DNA from: Phyto melanocephala
Taxonomy: Eukaryota; Arthropoda; Insecta; Diptera; Rhinophoridae
DNA length: 64,000 nt
Direction of reading: 5' to 3'
Assembly (NCBI GenBank): GCA_941918925.1
Contig: OW799237.1
Location: 10,025,201 to 10,089,200, forward strand
Translations under genes and position numbers: made by a program
Shown here: piece by piece, positions 45,809 through 56,196 of the stretch
How the letters are laid out: each line of letters begins with the position of its first letter
Position numbering within the stretch: position 1 is the first letter of the stretch
Notes under the pieces: model-generated
What the model was told of the DNA's origin: nothing
The model's database searches: none
What the model saw: only the letters and a program-made list of their open reading frames with translations

Positions 45809-46004
45809 ATGTAATTTATTTGGTTGTTGGGTTTAAGCTGGTTTATATGCATTTCACTGGTGCTTATGCCAGATCATCAGTAAACCTTTTACCCAAATTC
45901 TTGAAAAAGTTTAAAATGTTATAAGTTATATACTGATGATCTGGCATAATCACCAGTGAAATGCATATAAACCAGCTTAAACCCAACAACCAAATAAATT
46001 ACAT
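45809..46004. repeat. Long inverted repeat, 74-bp arms, 48-bp loop
   Basis: Left arm 45809-45882 and right arm 45931-46004 are complementary over 74 bases with a single mismatch (CTTATGCC versus ATTATGCC on the same strand). Arms contain GGTTGTTGGGTTTAAGCTGG and GCATTTCACTGGTG. In the pre-mRNA it would form a very stable hairpin 70 nt downstream of the v5 donor. Near-perfect arms mean it is young or maintained. Confidence 0.9.
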
Positions 46005-46073
46005 TGAAAAATTAGTTGGGAGCATATCCCGAATAATCTAGTAAATTATTAAAAAAAAAATCTTAAAGCTAAC

Positions 46074-46364
46074 CATAAACATTTAGTTCCGTAGTATAGG
46101 TTTGCAAACCGGCGCGATTACGGGCCAGACAAGTATAATTGCCGGCATGATGATCATCAACCGAATCTATAGTCAGAACATTTGTACGTTTATTAACCAT
46201 TAAGGTGAGTATACCCAAACCGTCCTCCTCAACATCTTGATCATTTAAAAGCCAAGATATATTTAGAGGTAAATCACCAAATGAAACCGAACAGGAAAGA
46301 GTTAAATATTGGCCCGTCTGAGCAGGACCCTCTTCAAAGGTAAAAGGTCTAATGCGGGGTAAAA
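46074..46364 (-). CDS. Dscam1: Dscam1 exon 9 variant v5, Ig7
   Basis: 291 nt. VLPRIRPFTFEEGPAQTGQY; LSCSVSFGDLPLNISWLLND; Cys in GNYTCLARNRAG; ends ELNVYG. Acceptor TTTAG|TT. The donor GTTAGC is weak-looking, and the large hairpin at 45809-46004 starts just downstream. Confidence 0.93.
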
Positions 46365-46496
46365 CTAAAAATGATTTATTTATAAAAAAAAATAAAAAAT
46401 AAAGCAAAACAATACAATACCAGAAAATTAAAATAAAATACAAAAAAAGAATAATTCTTAAATAATTTACTTAGTTTTTTAGAGACAACAAAATAC

Positions 46497-46793
46497 CTAT
46501 AACTTTCAATTGTGTGGTAAAACTGGCCTTGCCAGCCTTATTTTCACCCTGACAAGTATAACTGCCAGCATTCTTGCCACTAACACTCTCTATGGTTAAA
46601 ACACTACTACGTCTACCCAATTTGGAGATTAATATATCCTGATTGTCCTCATTTACCAAAGGTTGATTATTCAAAGTCCACAAAATGTTTAGGGGTAAAT
46701 CCCCCTCAGTTATGGTACACTGATAAGTAATATATTGACCTAAATGTACAGCCTCAGCACTACCCGATGAAAAGGGTGAGATTTTGGGAGGTA
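46497..46793 (-). CDS. Dscam1: Dscam1 exon 9 variant v6, Ig7
   Basis: 297 nt. VPPKISPFSSGSAEAVHLGQ; YQCTITEGDLPLNILWTLNN; Cys in GSYTCQGENKAG; ends LKVIG. Donor GTATTT. Intron to v5 is 132 nt. Confidence 0.93.
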
Positions 46794-46900
46794 CTAAATT
46801 TAAAGCAGAATTAAAAAAATGGTAAAACCAAACAATAATAAATAATTGATGTATATCTACAACCAAAGCAAAACATGTTTTAAAAATTGTGTACAATAAC

Positions 46901-47188
46901 TATTAACAACTAATTCAGCTGTATACTCCGTAGTTTGGGCCACATTTCTAGCAATGCACGTATAATTGCCTGCATTATGGCCATTCACCGTGTCTATGGT
47001 CAAGACACTGACCTTCTTGCCTATTTTCGATGTTGTAGCACCCAGATAATCATTTAACGCATAACCATTAAACAGCCAATTAATATCAACTGGCAGATCA
47101 CCCTTGGAAATGGTACACTGTACTGTCACTGAATCGCCAAAATTGGCCGGTTCATCGCCAAAATCAAAGGGAGTTATTTTAGGAGGAA
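46901..47188 (-). CDS. Dscam1: Dscam1 exon 9 variant v7, Ig7
   Basis: 288 nt. VPPKITPFDFGDEPANFGDS; VQCTISKGDLPVDINWLFNG; Cys in GNYTCIARNVAQ; ends ELVVN. The last exon base is A (A|GTTATT), not G as in the other variants, so joining to exon 10 makes an ATA (Ile) codon instead of GTA (Val). Confidence 0.92.
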
Positions 47189-47278
47189 CTTAAAAAATAG
47201 TTTAAAATAAATAATAAATACTATAAGAATAAACATTTAAAATTAAATATTCTAGAAAATAATTCAAAAGAAATCCAC

Positions 47279-47569
47279 CATTGACATGCAGTTCTGCTGT
47301 ATGATTGGCTTTGCCTGCTCTGTTCTCGGCCAAGCATGTGTAGACGCCTACATGTCCGGCATGCACGGCATCTATGGTCAAAACACTGGCCCTTTTGCCA
47401 CTTTTTAATATTGTAATGCCGGTACCAAATGGTTGCATGGTTACATTATTATGCAGCCATGTTATATTGACTGGCATATCACCCGATGAAATTAAACAAT
47501 TTACCGAAACGGAATCCTCAAAATTTGTGGGTTCGTCACCAAAATCGAAGGGCACAACTTTAGGGGGTA
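47279..47569 (-). CDS. Dscam1: Dscam1 exon 9 variant v8, Ig7
   Basis: 291 nt. VPPKVVPFDFGDEPTNFEDS; VNCLISSGDMPVNITWLHNN; Cys in GVYTCLAENRAG; ends ELHVNG. Donor GTGGAT. Only 90 nt separate it from v7. Confidence 0.94.
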
Positions 47570-49483
47570 CTAATAAGAATAAGAAGGTCAAATGAAGTAA
47601 AAGGTTTCATTTAAGACAAAACTAATAAAAACCTGATAATATTAAAGTGTTTGACAAGATAAAAAGTAGATCCCACCGGGAAGAATTAACAAACTTAGTT
47701 TTTATAATTAAGAAAATACTTCAATTTAATATCGTACAATGACCCTTAAATTATGTATTTACAGTTTTTGTTTAAGTGTTCTTACATATTTCAACTTGTG
47801 TTTACAATTCAGCTGATAATTATCTGATTCAGCAAAGCAAATAAATGCACATTTCAAACCTAAAAAAGCCCAATATAATTTTAGCTAAAATTAAAGGAAT
47901 AAAAGCAAAAATAAACCAATTCAGCTACAAAACAACAAACTAAATAATAGAGATATTCACATTAGACAACAAAAGGTGCTGTTAAACGAAAAATAAAATA
48001 ATATAAATGTTTGCTGTAAAAAAGGGAAACCCGTAAATTTTTTAAAGAATTTTTGCTTCCGCCTTACAACTTTTGGCTTATTATTCAGCTAATAAAACAG
48101 TAATTCAGCTCATAAATTTTTGCAGAAAAATATAGAAATTAATAACTTCTGTTGCCTTACAAAATTGGGCATACTTTTCAGCTAATAAAATCTTTATTCA
48201 GCTAATAATTTTCTTAGAAAAATTTTATATTTTTTTAATTACAATACCAATAGTTCAATTAATTCAAATATATTTAAAAAAATTAAATATTTTAAAAAAC
48301 TTATTATTCAAAATTAATGCTTAATAATACAATTATTGCTGAATCGTATAAAACAGGCACCAAAATTTGTTAAATTTTTTTACTTTTAATATTGATATTC
48401 AGTAAAAAAAACTTAAGTTAACTTCAGACTTTTGAAATTTCGTAACATAAACTTTTGTTAAATGGTTTAACTGAATAACATAAAAACAATTTTAAGCGAT
48501 ATTTTTTTTCAATATAGTCAGTTATTTTAAATTATTTCCTCAAAAATATTAAGCATATTAAAACAAGATCTAATGTTCCATAAATATATTGGCTGAATAG
48601 AGCAAAACTTTACAAAAAGATGTTGCATGATTTTCATTTTTGAAACAAAATGAGATTTTTCATATTCAGCTCTTAATATGTTTATTCAGCTAGCTATTTG
48701 GGAAAAAAATATTTTAAAAATTTATTTCAACTTTACATTTTTTTTAAATAAATTTTTTTTATTTAAATATTTTTTAGAGTTTAACTATATAATTCAGGTT
48801 TTAATTTTAGTTTTTTTTTTATTAATACAAAATATGATTATAAAATATGATTTACTATACAAACTTCAGCTGAATAAAACAGAAAATTCTTTAAGATTAA
48901 GCAAACGAATTTTGTTTGACAAACTCATTAATAATATCACTATTCAGCTGTAGAAATCTTAAATTCAGCTAAGTTATTACCCTTTTTGCTTATACCTTAT
49001 AAAATTTGAAAATCTGTTTAAATAACTACTGAATAAAGTACGAGTTTCAGAAAGGGTTTTTATGTGCTAATTTATACTTTATATATCTTAGGATACTTTT
49101 CAGCTAAAAACAATTGCTGAATAGTAAAACAAGGGTACATGAAAATATAAAAAAAACGAAAACACCAAGTAGCTAAAAATATAGTATAGCTGCATAACAA
49201 AATTAAGTTGTTAACCTTCAATATATAGCAAACTCTAGTTTAAGCTTCTTCTAAGTTGAAGATTTTTAAGTGAATATCTCTAATATTTATTTAACACAAA
49301 TTAAAAGCATTTTTTTTAATAACATGCATATTTTTATTACTAATTCAATTTTAAGGGGGTTTAATAACAACTACGAATTGAAGGAAAGAGGGGAAAAAGA
49401 GGACAAAATTAGGAAGCTAAAATACTAAAAAAAAAGATAAAAATTGACATAAAATGTTTTTATTAATTTTTATAAACATTCAC
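47570..49483 (-). other. Dscam1: Intron between v9 and v8, packed with TTCAGC(T/A) motifs
   Basis: 1914 nt, no exon or transposon. From 47800 to 49130 the + strand shows TTCAGCT/TTCAGCA (GCTGAA in the transcript), by eye roughly fifteen to twenty times, mostly in one orientation with a few reversed copies (for example 48341, 48590, 49111). Confidence 0.8.
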
Positions 49484-49771
49484 CATTCACTACTAATTGT
49501 GCGGTATACGTTGTGGAAGCCCATAAATTACGAGCTTTGCAGGTATAGTTTCCCACATGCCTAGCATTGACAGCATCAATCATTAAAACACTTAAACGTT
49601 TGCCCATTTTGTTAATGGTTGTACCCGAATAGGAATTAATGGGACTGTCGTTAAAAAGCCATTCAATGTCTAAGGGCAAATCACCCGATGATACTAAACA
49701 ATTAACCGAAACCGAATCTTCAAAATTGGCAGGATCTTGACCAAAATCAAAATGGGCTATTTTGGGAGCAA
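49484..49771 (-). CDS. Dscam1: Dscam1 exon 9 variant v9, Ig7
   Basis: 288 nt. VAPKIAHFDFGQDPANFEDS; VNCLVSSGDLPLDIEWLFND; Cys in GNYTCKARNLWA; ends QLVVNG. Ala replaces the first Pro of VPPK. Donor GTGAAT. It belongs to the WLFND subgroup v9-v17. Confidence 0.94.
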
Positions 49772-49867
49772 CTAAAATAAGGAGGGGATTTAAAATTTGC
49801 AATTACAAATCAAAAAGAATTAAAACAAATTTTAATACATAAAGACTATATTTGATGGTAAAACTAC

Positions 49868-50155
49868 CATTCACAACCAATTCAGCTGTGTAGTTAACTG
49901 CGGCAGCATGATTTTTAGCTTTACATGTATAGTGGCCCGCATGTCGGGCATGTACATTATCGATGGTTAAAATGCTAGTACGTTTGCCACCCTTAACTAC
50001 GGTAACACCCGAAAACGAACTTATGCCATAATCATTAAATAACCATTCAATATCTATAGGCTGGTCACCCGATGATATGAGACAGGTTATCGAAACAGAA
50101 TCCTCAACATTGGCTGGATCCTCACCAAAATCAAACGATACAATTTTTGGAGGAA
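49868..50155 (-). CDS. Dscam1: Dscam1 exon 9 variant v10, Ig7
   Basis: 288 nt. VPPKIVSFDFGEDPANVEDS; ITCLISSGDQPIDIEWLFND; YGISSFSGVTV; Cys in GHYTCKAKNHAAA; ends ELVVNG. One of five near-identical neighbours (v10-v14). Donor GTAGTT. Confidence 0.95.
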
Positions 50156-50267
50156 CTTTAACAAAATAAATAAATTGGGAGAAAAAAATAGGAATTTCAA
50201 AATAAAGCGTAATTAATATTAAAAAGATTATTATTAACAATTATTAATAAAAAAAAACATAAACTAC

Positions 50268-50555
50268 CATTAACAACTAATTCAGCAGTAGAATTAACAG
50301 CTGCTGCATGATTTTTAGCTTTGCAAGTATAAAATCCAGCGTGATGGGCCTTTACACTGTCTATGGTTAAAATACTAGTACGTTTACCGCCTTTTATAAC
50401 GGTAATACCTGAGTAGGAACTAATGCCATAATCATTAAACAACCATTCTATATCTATAGGCTGATCACCCAGAGAAATAATGCAGGTAACCGAAACAGTT
50501 TCCTCAAAATTGGCCGGTTCTTCACCGAAATCGAAAGGAGTAATTTTGGGAGGAA
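50268..50555 (-). CDS. Dscam1: Dscam1 exon 9 variant v11, Ig7
   Basis: 288 nt. VPPKITPFDFGEEPANFEET; VTCIISLGDQPIDIEWLFND; YGISSYSGITVIKGGKR; Cys in GFYTCKAKNHAAA. It differs from v12 at only a handful of residues. Donor GTAGTT. Confidence 0.95.
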
Positions 50556-50650
50556 CTTTTTTTGATAAACAAAAATAGAAATAGAAATAAAAATCATTTG
50601 TGAGGAAAAAAATATTATAAAATAGTTTTATTATTTAACAAAAAAAATAC

Positions 50651-50938
50651 CATTAACAATTAATTCTGCCGTATAATTAACGGCCGCTGCATGGTTTTTG
50701 GCCTTGCAGGTATAATTGCCCGCATGATGGGCTTTAACATTATCGATGGTCAATAAGCTGGTGCGTTTACCGCCCTTCATAACGGTAATACCTGAGTACG
50801 AACTAATGCCATAATCATTAAACAACCATTCTATATCTATAGGCTGATCACCCAAAGAAATAATGCAGGTAACCGAAACAGTTTCCTCAAAATTTGCCGG
50901 TTCATCACCGAACAGAAAGGGAGTGATCTTGGGAGGGA
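50651..50938 (-). CDS. Dscam1: Dscam1 exon 9 variant v12, Ig7
   Basis: 288 nt. VPPKITPFLFGDEPANFEET; VTCIISLGDQPIDIEWLFND; YGISSYSGITVMKGGKR; Cys in GNYTCKAKNHAAA. Donor GTATTT; the intron to v11 is 95 nt. Confidence 0.95.
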
Positions 50939-51038
50939 CTTTTTTTAAAAAATAAAGAATTAAAAAAAGCAAATTTTTATAAAAAGAAATACATAAAATT
51001 TTAATATTTTTTTTATAATTTTAAAAATCTACGAGTAC

Positions 51039-51326
51039 CATTAACAATTAATTCAGCTGTATGGTTAATAGCAGCAGCATGGTTTTTGGCCTTGCAAGTA
51101 TAAAGACCTGCATGCCGTCCCTGTACGCTATCGATAGTCAACATGCTGCTACGTTTACCACCCTTAACCACAGTTATGCCGGAATACGAGCTAATGCCAT
51201 AATCATTAAATAACCATTCAATATCTATAGGCTGATCACCCGATGATATAATGCAGCTAATGGAAACGGTTTCCTCGAAATTCGCTGGCTCTTCACCAAA
51301 ATCGAAAGGAGTTATTTTGGGAGGAA
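51039..51326 (-). CDS. Dscam1: Dscam1 exon 9 variant v13, Ig7
   Basis: 288 nt. VPPKITPFDFGEEPANFEET; ISCIISSGDQPIDIEWLFND; YGISSYSGITVVKGGKRSS; Cys in GLYTCKAKNHAAAINH; ends ELIVNG. Same splice phases and length as its neighbours. Donor GTACTC. Confidence 0.94.
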
Positions 51327-51413
51327 CTTTAACAAAAAAAATTGAAATTATTTAAAAAAAATAAATAAAATTTATAAAAACAAATCATTGCAAAAACTCT
51401 TTAAAAAAAATAC

Positions 51414-51701
51414 CATTAACAATTAACTCAGTGGTATAATTATTGGCAGCAGCATGATTTTTGGCCTTGCAGGTATATTTGCCGGCATGATGGGCCTTGA
51501 CATTATCTATGGTTAACATGCTGGTACGTTTGCCACCTTTCATTACCTGAATACCCGAGTAGGAACTTATGCCATAATCATTAAATAACCACTCTATATC
51601 AATAGGCAAATCACCCGATGATATAAGACAAGTAATCGATACGGAATCTTCTACATTGGCTGGTTCTTCGCCAAAGTCAAAAGGAGTAATTTTGGGAGGA
51701 A
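51414..51701 (-). CDS. Dscam1: Dscam1 exon 9 variant v14, Ig7
   Basis: 288 nt. VPPKITPFDFGEEPANVEDS; ITCLISSGDLPIDIEWLFND; YGISSYSGIQVMKGGKR; Cys in GKYTCKAKNHAAANNY. Donor GTATTT. Last member of the five-exon recent cluster. Confidence 0.95.
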
Positions 51702-51785
51702 CTTAAAAGTAAAACAAAAAAATAAATTTATATAAACAACATTTGCACTACAACTGAAAATTATTTAAAATGTTTCATTCAGCAC

Positions 51786-52073
51786 CATTAACAATTAATT
51801 CCGCCGAATATTCACCAAATCCAGCACGATTCTTAGCTTTACATGTATAATTGCCTGCATGGCCGGCATGTACGGAATCTATGGTCAATAAACTGGTACG
51901 TTTGCCTCCTTTAATTACAGAGATACCGGCAAATATGTTTACCGGTTCATTATTAAACAACCACTCAATATCGATGGGCATATCACCGGAGGAGATTAAG
52001 CAATTTACTGATACCGAATCCTCAAAACTAGCAGGTATATCACCAAAATCAAAGGCCACAATTTTGGGGGGAG
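51786..52073 (-). CDS. Dscam1: Dscam1 exon 9 variant v15, Ig7
   Basis: 288 nt. APPKIVAFDFGDIPASFEDS; VNCLISSGDMPIDIEWLFNN; Cys in GNYTCKAKNRAG; ends ELIVNG. Acceptor TTAG|CT makes Ala the junction residue. Donor GTGCTG is a poor match to consensus. Confidence 0.94.
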
Positions 52074-53362
52074 CTAACCATTTTTTTTAAATAAAAAATA
52101 TTATATTTAAATTTTTCACTAATTCAACAAAATTAAAATAACAAAAATTTTTATTGTTGAAAACGTCTCTAAAGTTTTTTAAGCTTAAATACGTATATGG
52201 GTAGGAAAATTAATATTTTTTTTTAATTCAGCAAATATTTTACAATGAATTTTTTTATCAATTATGTAAAAATAATAAAAGGCGATGAATAGTATTATTT
52301 TTATTAATATTCAGCTAATAGTATAATCAATTAATATTTCAATAATTCAGCAATATTTTGAGATGGCAAATTCATAACAATATTTTATTACCCCAATAAT
52401 TCAGCAAAATTATAATAAAAACAATTTTTATTGTTGAAAAGACCTGATAGTTTTTTATATTTAAATACATATGTACGTATGTATGTATATGGCTAGAAAT
52501 TATTTTATTTTTTATTAATTCAGCAAATATTTTACCATAAATATTTTGATCAATTATGTAAAAATAATAACATATGGTGATTATTATTGTTTGTATTAAG
52601 ATTCAGCTAAAGTAATTTAACTAATTCAGCAATATTTTGAAATAAACAGTAAATTCAGCAAAATTCAAATAACACCACTTTGTATCTTTTTAAAGATTTA
52701 AAAGATTTTAGGCTTAAATACATCTCCGGGTAGGAAAATTTAGATTTTAATTAATTCAGCACACGTTTTCCAAAAAAAATTTTAACCAAACGGTAAAACT
52801 AAAAACAATTGGTAAGTATTAATATTGTTATAACAATTCAGCTAAGAAAGTATTTCAATTTTCATAATTCAGCAAAGTTTTGAAAAAAAATAACTCTAAT
52901 TAGAATCATTATTATTTTTTGTATTTTTAGAACAATTTAGCTAAAACAAATACGTATACTTTTGCTATTCAGCCATTGTATTTAAACACAAAGTGTGCTG
53001 AATATACAGAAGAATTATTAAAATAGCAATATCTCACTATTTTTTTTCTTCGTATACAAATTCAACTAAAGTATTATTAATGTTTTCCTTATTCAGCAAA
53101 TATGTTTAAAGTACCTCTTTTCAAGCTAAAAGCATTTAAATTTTTCTACATTATGTATTGTAGTTCAAATTCAGCTAAGCCTATATTCATATTTTTTAAT
53201 AATATCAAAAAAAAATTTTGTCAAATAAAATCTTTATATTCAAAACAAGGTGTAGGGGTTTCTTGAGGCTGGGGAAATTAAAAAAAAAAAAAACAAATAA
53301 CAAAAACTAAAATCATAATGAAATCATTAAAACAGTATTTTTATTTTGTGGTATAGTTCTAC
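52074..53362 (-). other. Dscam1: Intron between v16 and v15, packed with TTCAGC(A/T) motifs
   Basis: 1289 nt, no transposon or exon. AATTCAGCAA/AATTCAGCTA-type motifs occur by eye about fifteen times from 52220 to 53180, spaced roughly 30-90 bases apart. Confidence 0.8.
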
Positions 53363-53650
53363 CATTCACAATTAATTCAGCGGTATATTCAGCCGCATCG
53401 GCATCATTGCGAGCCTTGCAACTATAATTTCCAGCATGGCCACCATGTACCGAATCTATAGTTAAAATACTAGCCTTTTTACCACCCTTAACTATAGAGA
53501 TGCCGGTATAAGCATTTATGGGCTGACCATTAAATAACCAATAAATATCCATGGGTAAATCACCCAAATAAATTAAACAATTAACAGAAACTGATTCTTC
53601 AAAATTAACAGCATGATCACCAAAATCAAAGGGAGCTATTTTAGGAGGGA
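53363..53650 (-). CDS. Dscam1: Dscam1 exon 9 variant v16, Ig7
   Basis: 288 nt. VPPKIAPFDFGDHAVNFEES; VNCLIYLGDLPMDIYWLFNG; Cys in GNYSCKARNDAD; ends ELIVNG. Donor GTAGAA. Confidence 0.94.
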
Positions 53651-53765
53651 CTAGAAAATAAAATTTTAAATAAAAAATTCAATTAATTAAAAGCATTTAA
53701 AGAAATAAATATGTATATAGAATAACAAATTAAATATGTTTTTCAGTTAAAAAACATTGCTCTAC

Positions 53766-54056
53766 CATTAACTATTAATTCAGCGGTATGATTAACCGAT
53801 GTAGCCTTATTCGAGGCTACACAAGTATAATTGCCAGCATGATGAGCCCTTACTATATCTATGGAGAGGGCACTGATTTTTTTACCCAACTTAACCATAG
53901 ATACATCATACACATCATCTGATATTTTACGACCATTAAACAGCCAAGCAAATGTTACCGGAAAATCACCCGATGTCACCAAACATTGAACACTAGCCGA
54001 TTCACCAAAATTCGAGGGCTCTTCACCAAAATCAAAATTAGCTATTCTAGGAGGTA
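53766..54056 (-). CDS. Dscam1: Dscam1 exon 9 variant v17, Ig7
   Basis: 291 nt. VPPRIANFDFGEEPSNFGES; VQCLVTSGDFPVTFAWLFNG; Cys in GNYTCVASNKATS; ends ELIVNG. Donor GTAGAG. Confidence 0.94.
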
Positions 54057-54153
54057 CTATGTATAGGGTTTTTTGTAAGGGATTTAATTGAAAGAAAAAG
54101 GAGAACAAAAAAAAAACAAAAAGTTAAAATTTAGCTTAATACTGTTAACACAC

Positions 54154-54441
54154 CATTCACTTTTAATTCGGCGGTATAATTAACACGTCCAGCTTTATTT
54201 TCCGCCACACATGAGTAGTTGCCCATGTGTTTTGCGGCTACCGATTCTATGGTCAATTCTAAAATACGTTTACCACGTTTGGTTGTATAGATTTCTAGAT
54301 AATCCTCAAAGGGTTCATCATTCAACATCCAAGTTATATTAACTGGCATATCGCCTCCCGATACTATACACTGGATATTGATAAATTCACCAAAACTCAT
54401 GGGTTCATCGCCAAATGTAAATTGATTGATTTTGGGCGGCA
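54154..54441 (-). CDS. Dscam1: Dscam1 exon 9 variant v18, Ig7
   Basis: 288 nt. VPPKINQFTFGDEPMSFGEF; IQCIVSGGDMPVNITWMLND; YLEIYTTKRGKR; Cys in GNYSCVAENKAG; ends LKVNG. A close duplicate of v19. Donor GTGTTA. Confidence 0.94.
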
Positions 54442-54806
54442 CTAATAAAAAGTTTTTGTTTATATAAATCTCAAATACATTTGGCCAGTTCACAACCTGA
54501 GTTGTAGTGTTGTATTATTGTATCATGTAAGTGACAAAATACAGATTTAAATAAATTTGTTTTGGATTTTTAAAATACATAAATCTTTGGTTTTTGAGAT
54601 TATGAACTGGGTAATTGTCTTCATTTAAATATATGGTTATGCGTTATTTCAAATCAGTTTTAAATTTCTTAATTTAAATCGTGGCCACTTGCTGTTACAG
54701 TAATTCTAAAATAATTGGTATGGGATGAGGAAAATTAAAAAAAAAAAAACTAAAACAAATGGTTTTCTTTCTTATAAATTAACACCACACACACACAGAG
54801 ACACAC
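54442..54806 (-). other. Dscam1: Intron between v19 and v18
   Basis: 365 nt, AT-rich with nothing notable apart from a short CA run (ACACCACACACACACAGAGA) near 54781 just downstream of the v19 donor. Confidence 0.7.
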
Positions 54807-55097
54807 CATTAACTTTTAATTCCGCTGTATAATTAACACGTCCAGCTCTATTCTCTGCTATGCAGGAATAATTTCCGGCATGTTTTGCAGCCACCGATTC
54901 TATGGTCAACTCATTAATACGTTTACCACGCTTAGTTGTATAAATTTCCAAATAATCATCAAATGGCTGGCCATTTAAAATCCAGGTGATATTAACGGGC
55001 AAATCTCCGCCCGATATTATACACTGGACATTTATAAATTCGCCATAGCTCATGGGTTCATCGTTGCCAAAGGAGAAATAATTGATTTTGGGTGGGA
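54807..55097 (-). CDS. Dscam1: Dscam1 exon 9 variant v19, Ig7
   Basis: 291 nt. VPPKINYFSFGNDEPMSYGE; VQCIISGGDLPVNITWILNG; YLEIYTTKRGKR; Cys in GNYSCIAENRAG; ends LKVNG. It differs from v18 by an extra residue in the FGN-DEP turn and scattered substitutions. Donor GTGTGT continues into a GT run. Confidence 0.94.
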
Positions 55098-55529
55098 CTA
55101 AAGGGAGAATTAAATAAATGTTTTTAAATAAAATTATTACAACTTATTAACCAATATATCAGTTGTAACAGGCTATTTCCCGGAAACTCTTTAAAAATAG
55201 TGTAAAAATTGTCTGATAAGCTGATGTAAGAAGTAAAATTTTTCTGGCCTTTTAGATTAAAGTGGTTTCTTTGTAGATCCCACTCATCACTTCAAAAGTA
55301 TTCACTGTAAAACAAATCCAAACATATGCATACTAAAGTAGGACAAACTCCAGCACTTATATCTCTCTGAAATCCTCTATCTTGTTGAACCAAAAAAATT
55401 TAAATAAAAAGTCATTTGTTTAATTTGTCTGCAGGGTAACATCTATAAGGAGATTTTTGGTTTAATATTTCAAACAAAAAACACAAAACAAAATTACAAA
55501 AATATACCCAAACTTAAATCACCACTAAC
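55098..55529 (-). other. Dscam1: Intron between v20 and v19
   Basis: 432 nt, AT-rich; no repeat or exon recognised. Confidence 0.7.
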
Positions 55530-55817
55530 CATTTACCACCAATTCAGCTGAATGATCGGTTTTTCCAGCTAAATTGCTGGCAATACAAGTATATATGCCA
55601 GCATGCTTGGCCTCAATGGCATCAATCATAAGATTATGTATACGTTTGCCATGTTTCTCCGTTATTATTTCCAAATCTGGCATTAAAGGATGTCGGTTCA
55701 AAGTCCAAATAACGGAGACGGGTAGATCACCACCCGATATCGTACAATGTACCGATACGGGTTCACCAAAGTTTAAAGGTTCATCACCAAATGAAAAGGG
55801 TGTTATTTTGGGGGGAA
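55530..55817 (-). CDS. Dscam1: Dscam1 exon 9 variant v20, Ig7
   Basis: 288 nt. VPPKITPFSFGDEPLNFGEP; VHCTISGGDLPVSVIWTLNR; Cys in GIYTCIASNLAG; ends ELVVNG. Exon start and end are set by acceptor ATAG|TT and donor GTTAGT. The minus frame is open throughout. Confidence 0.93.
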
Positions 55818-55908
55818 CTATGTGTGCAAGTTTAGGAGGGAACCAGGGAAGGAATTTAAAAGAAAGTAAAAGAAAAGAAAAATATTATGAATATTGTTTT
55901 AAACAAAC

Positions 55909-56196
55909 CATTAACAATTAAACGGGCATAGTGTTCGGTAAGACCGGCCTTATTTTGTGCGCGACAAGAATAATTGCCGGCATGATGTGCTGCCACCGCT
56001 TCTATAGTTAAAACATTAACTCTTTTGCCAATGCGTGCCAAAGAAATATCGTGGAAACTGTCGATTGCCTTGCTATTTAGTAGCCAGGTCACATTAATGG
56101 GTAAATCGCCACCCAAAATAGTGCATTGCACGGAGGCTGGTTCGCCATAGTTTAAGGGTTCTTCACCAAAATCGAAAGGAGCAATTTTGGGAGCAA
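55909..56196 (-). CDS. Dscam1: Dscam1 exon 9 variant v21, Ig7
   Basis: 288 nt. VAPKIAPFDFGEEPLNYGEP; VQCTILGGDLPINVTWLLNS; Cys in GNYSCRAQNKAG; ends RLIVNG. Donor GTTTGT. The intron to v20 is 91 nt. Confidence 0.94.

Larger units (their letters stand above)
42219..46073 (-). other. Dscam1: Intron between v5 and v4 (3.9 kb)
   Basis: Holds a decayed mariner element (about 43100-44150), MITE family B copy 2 (44553-44926) and a 74-bp inverted repeat (45809-46004). The stretches 42230-43090 and 44930-45800 are AT-rich without recognisable exons. Confidence 0.8.

Noticed and set aside
55574..55921. Plus-strand 115-residue open frame
   Set aside because: Antisense shadow of exon variant v20; the minus strand carries a full Ig7 domain with splice sites.
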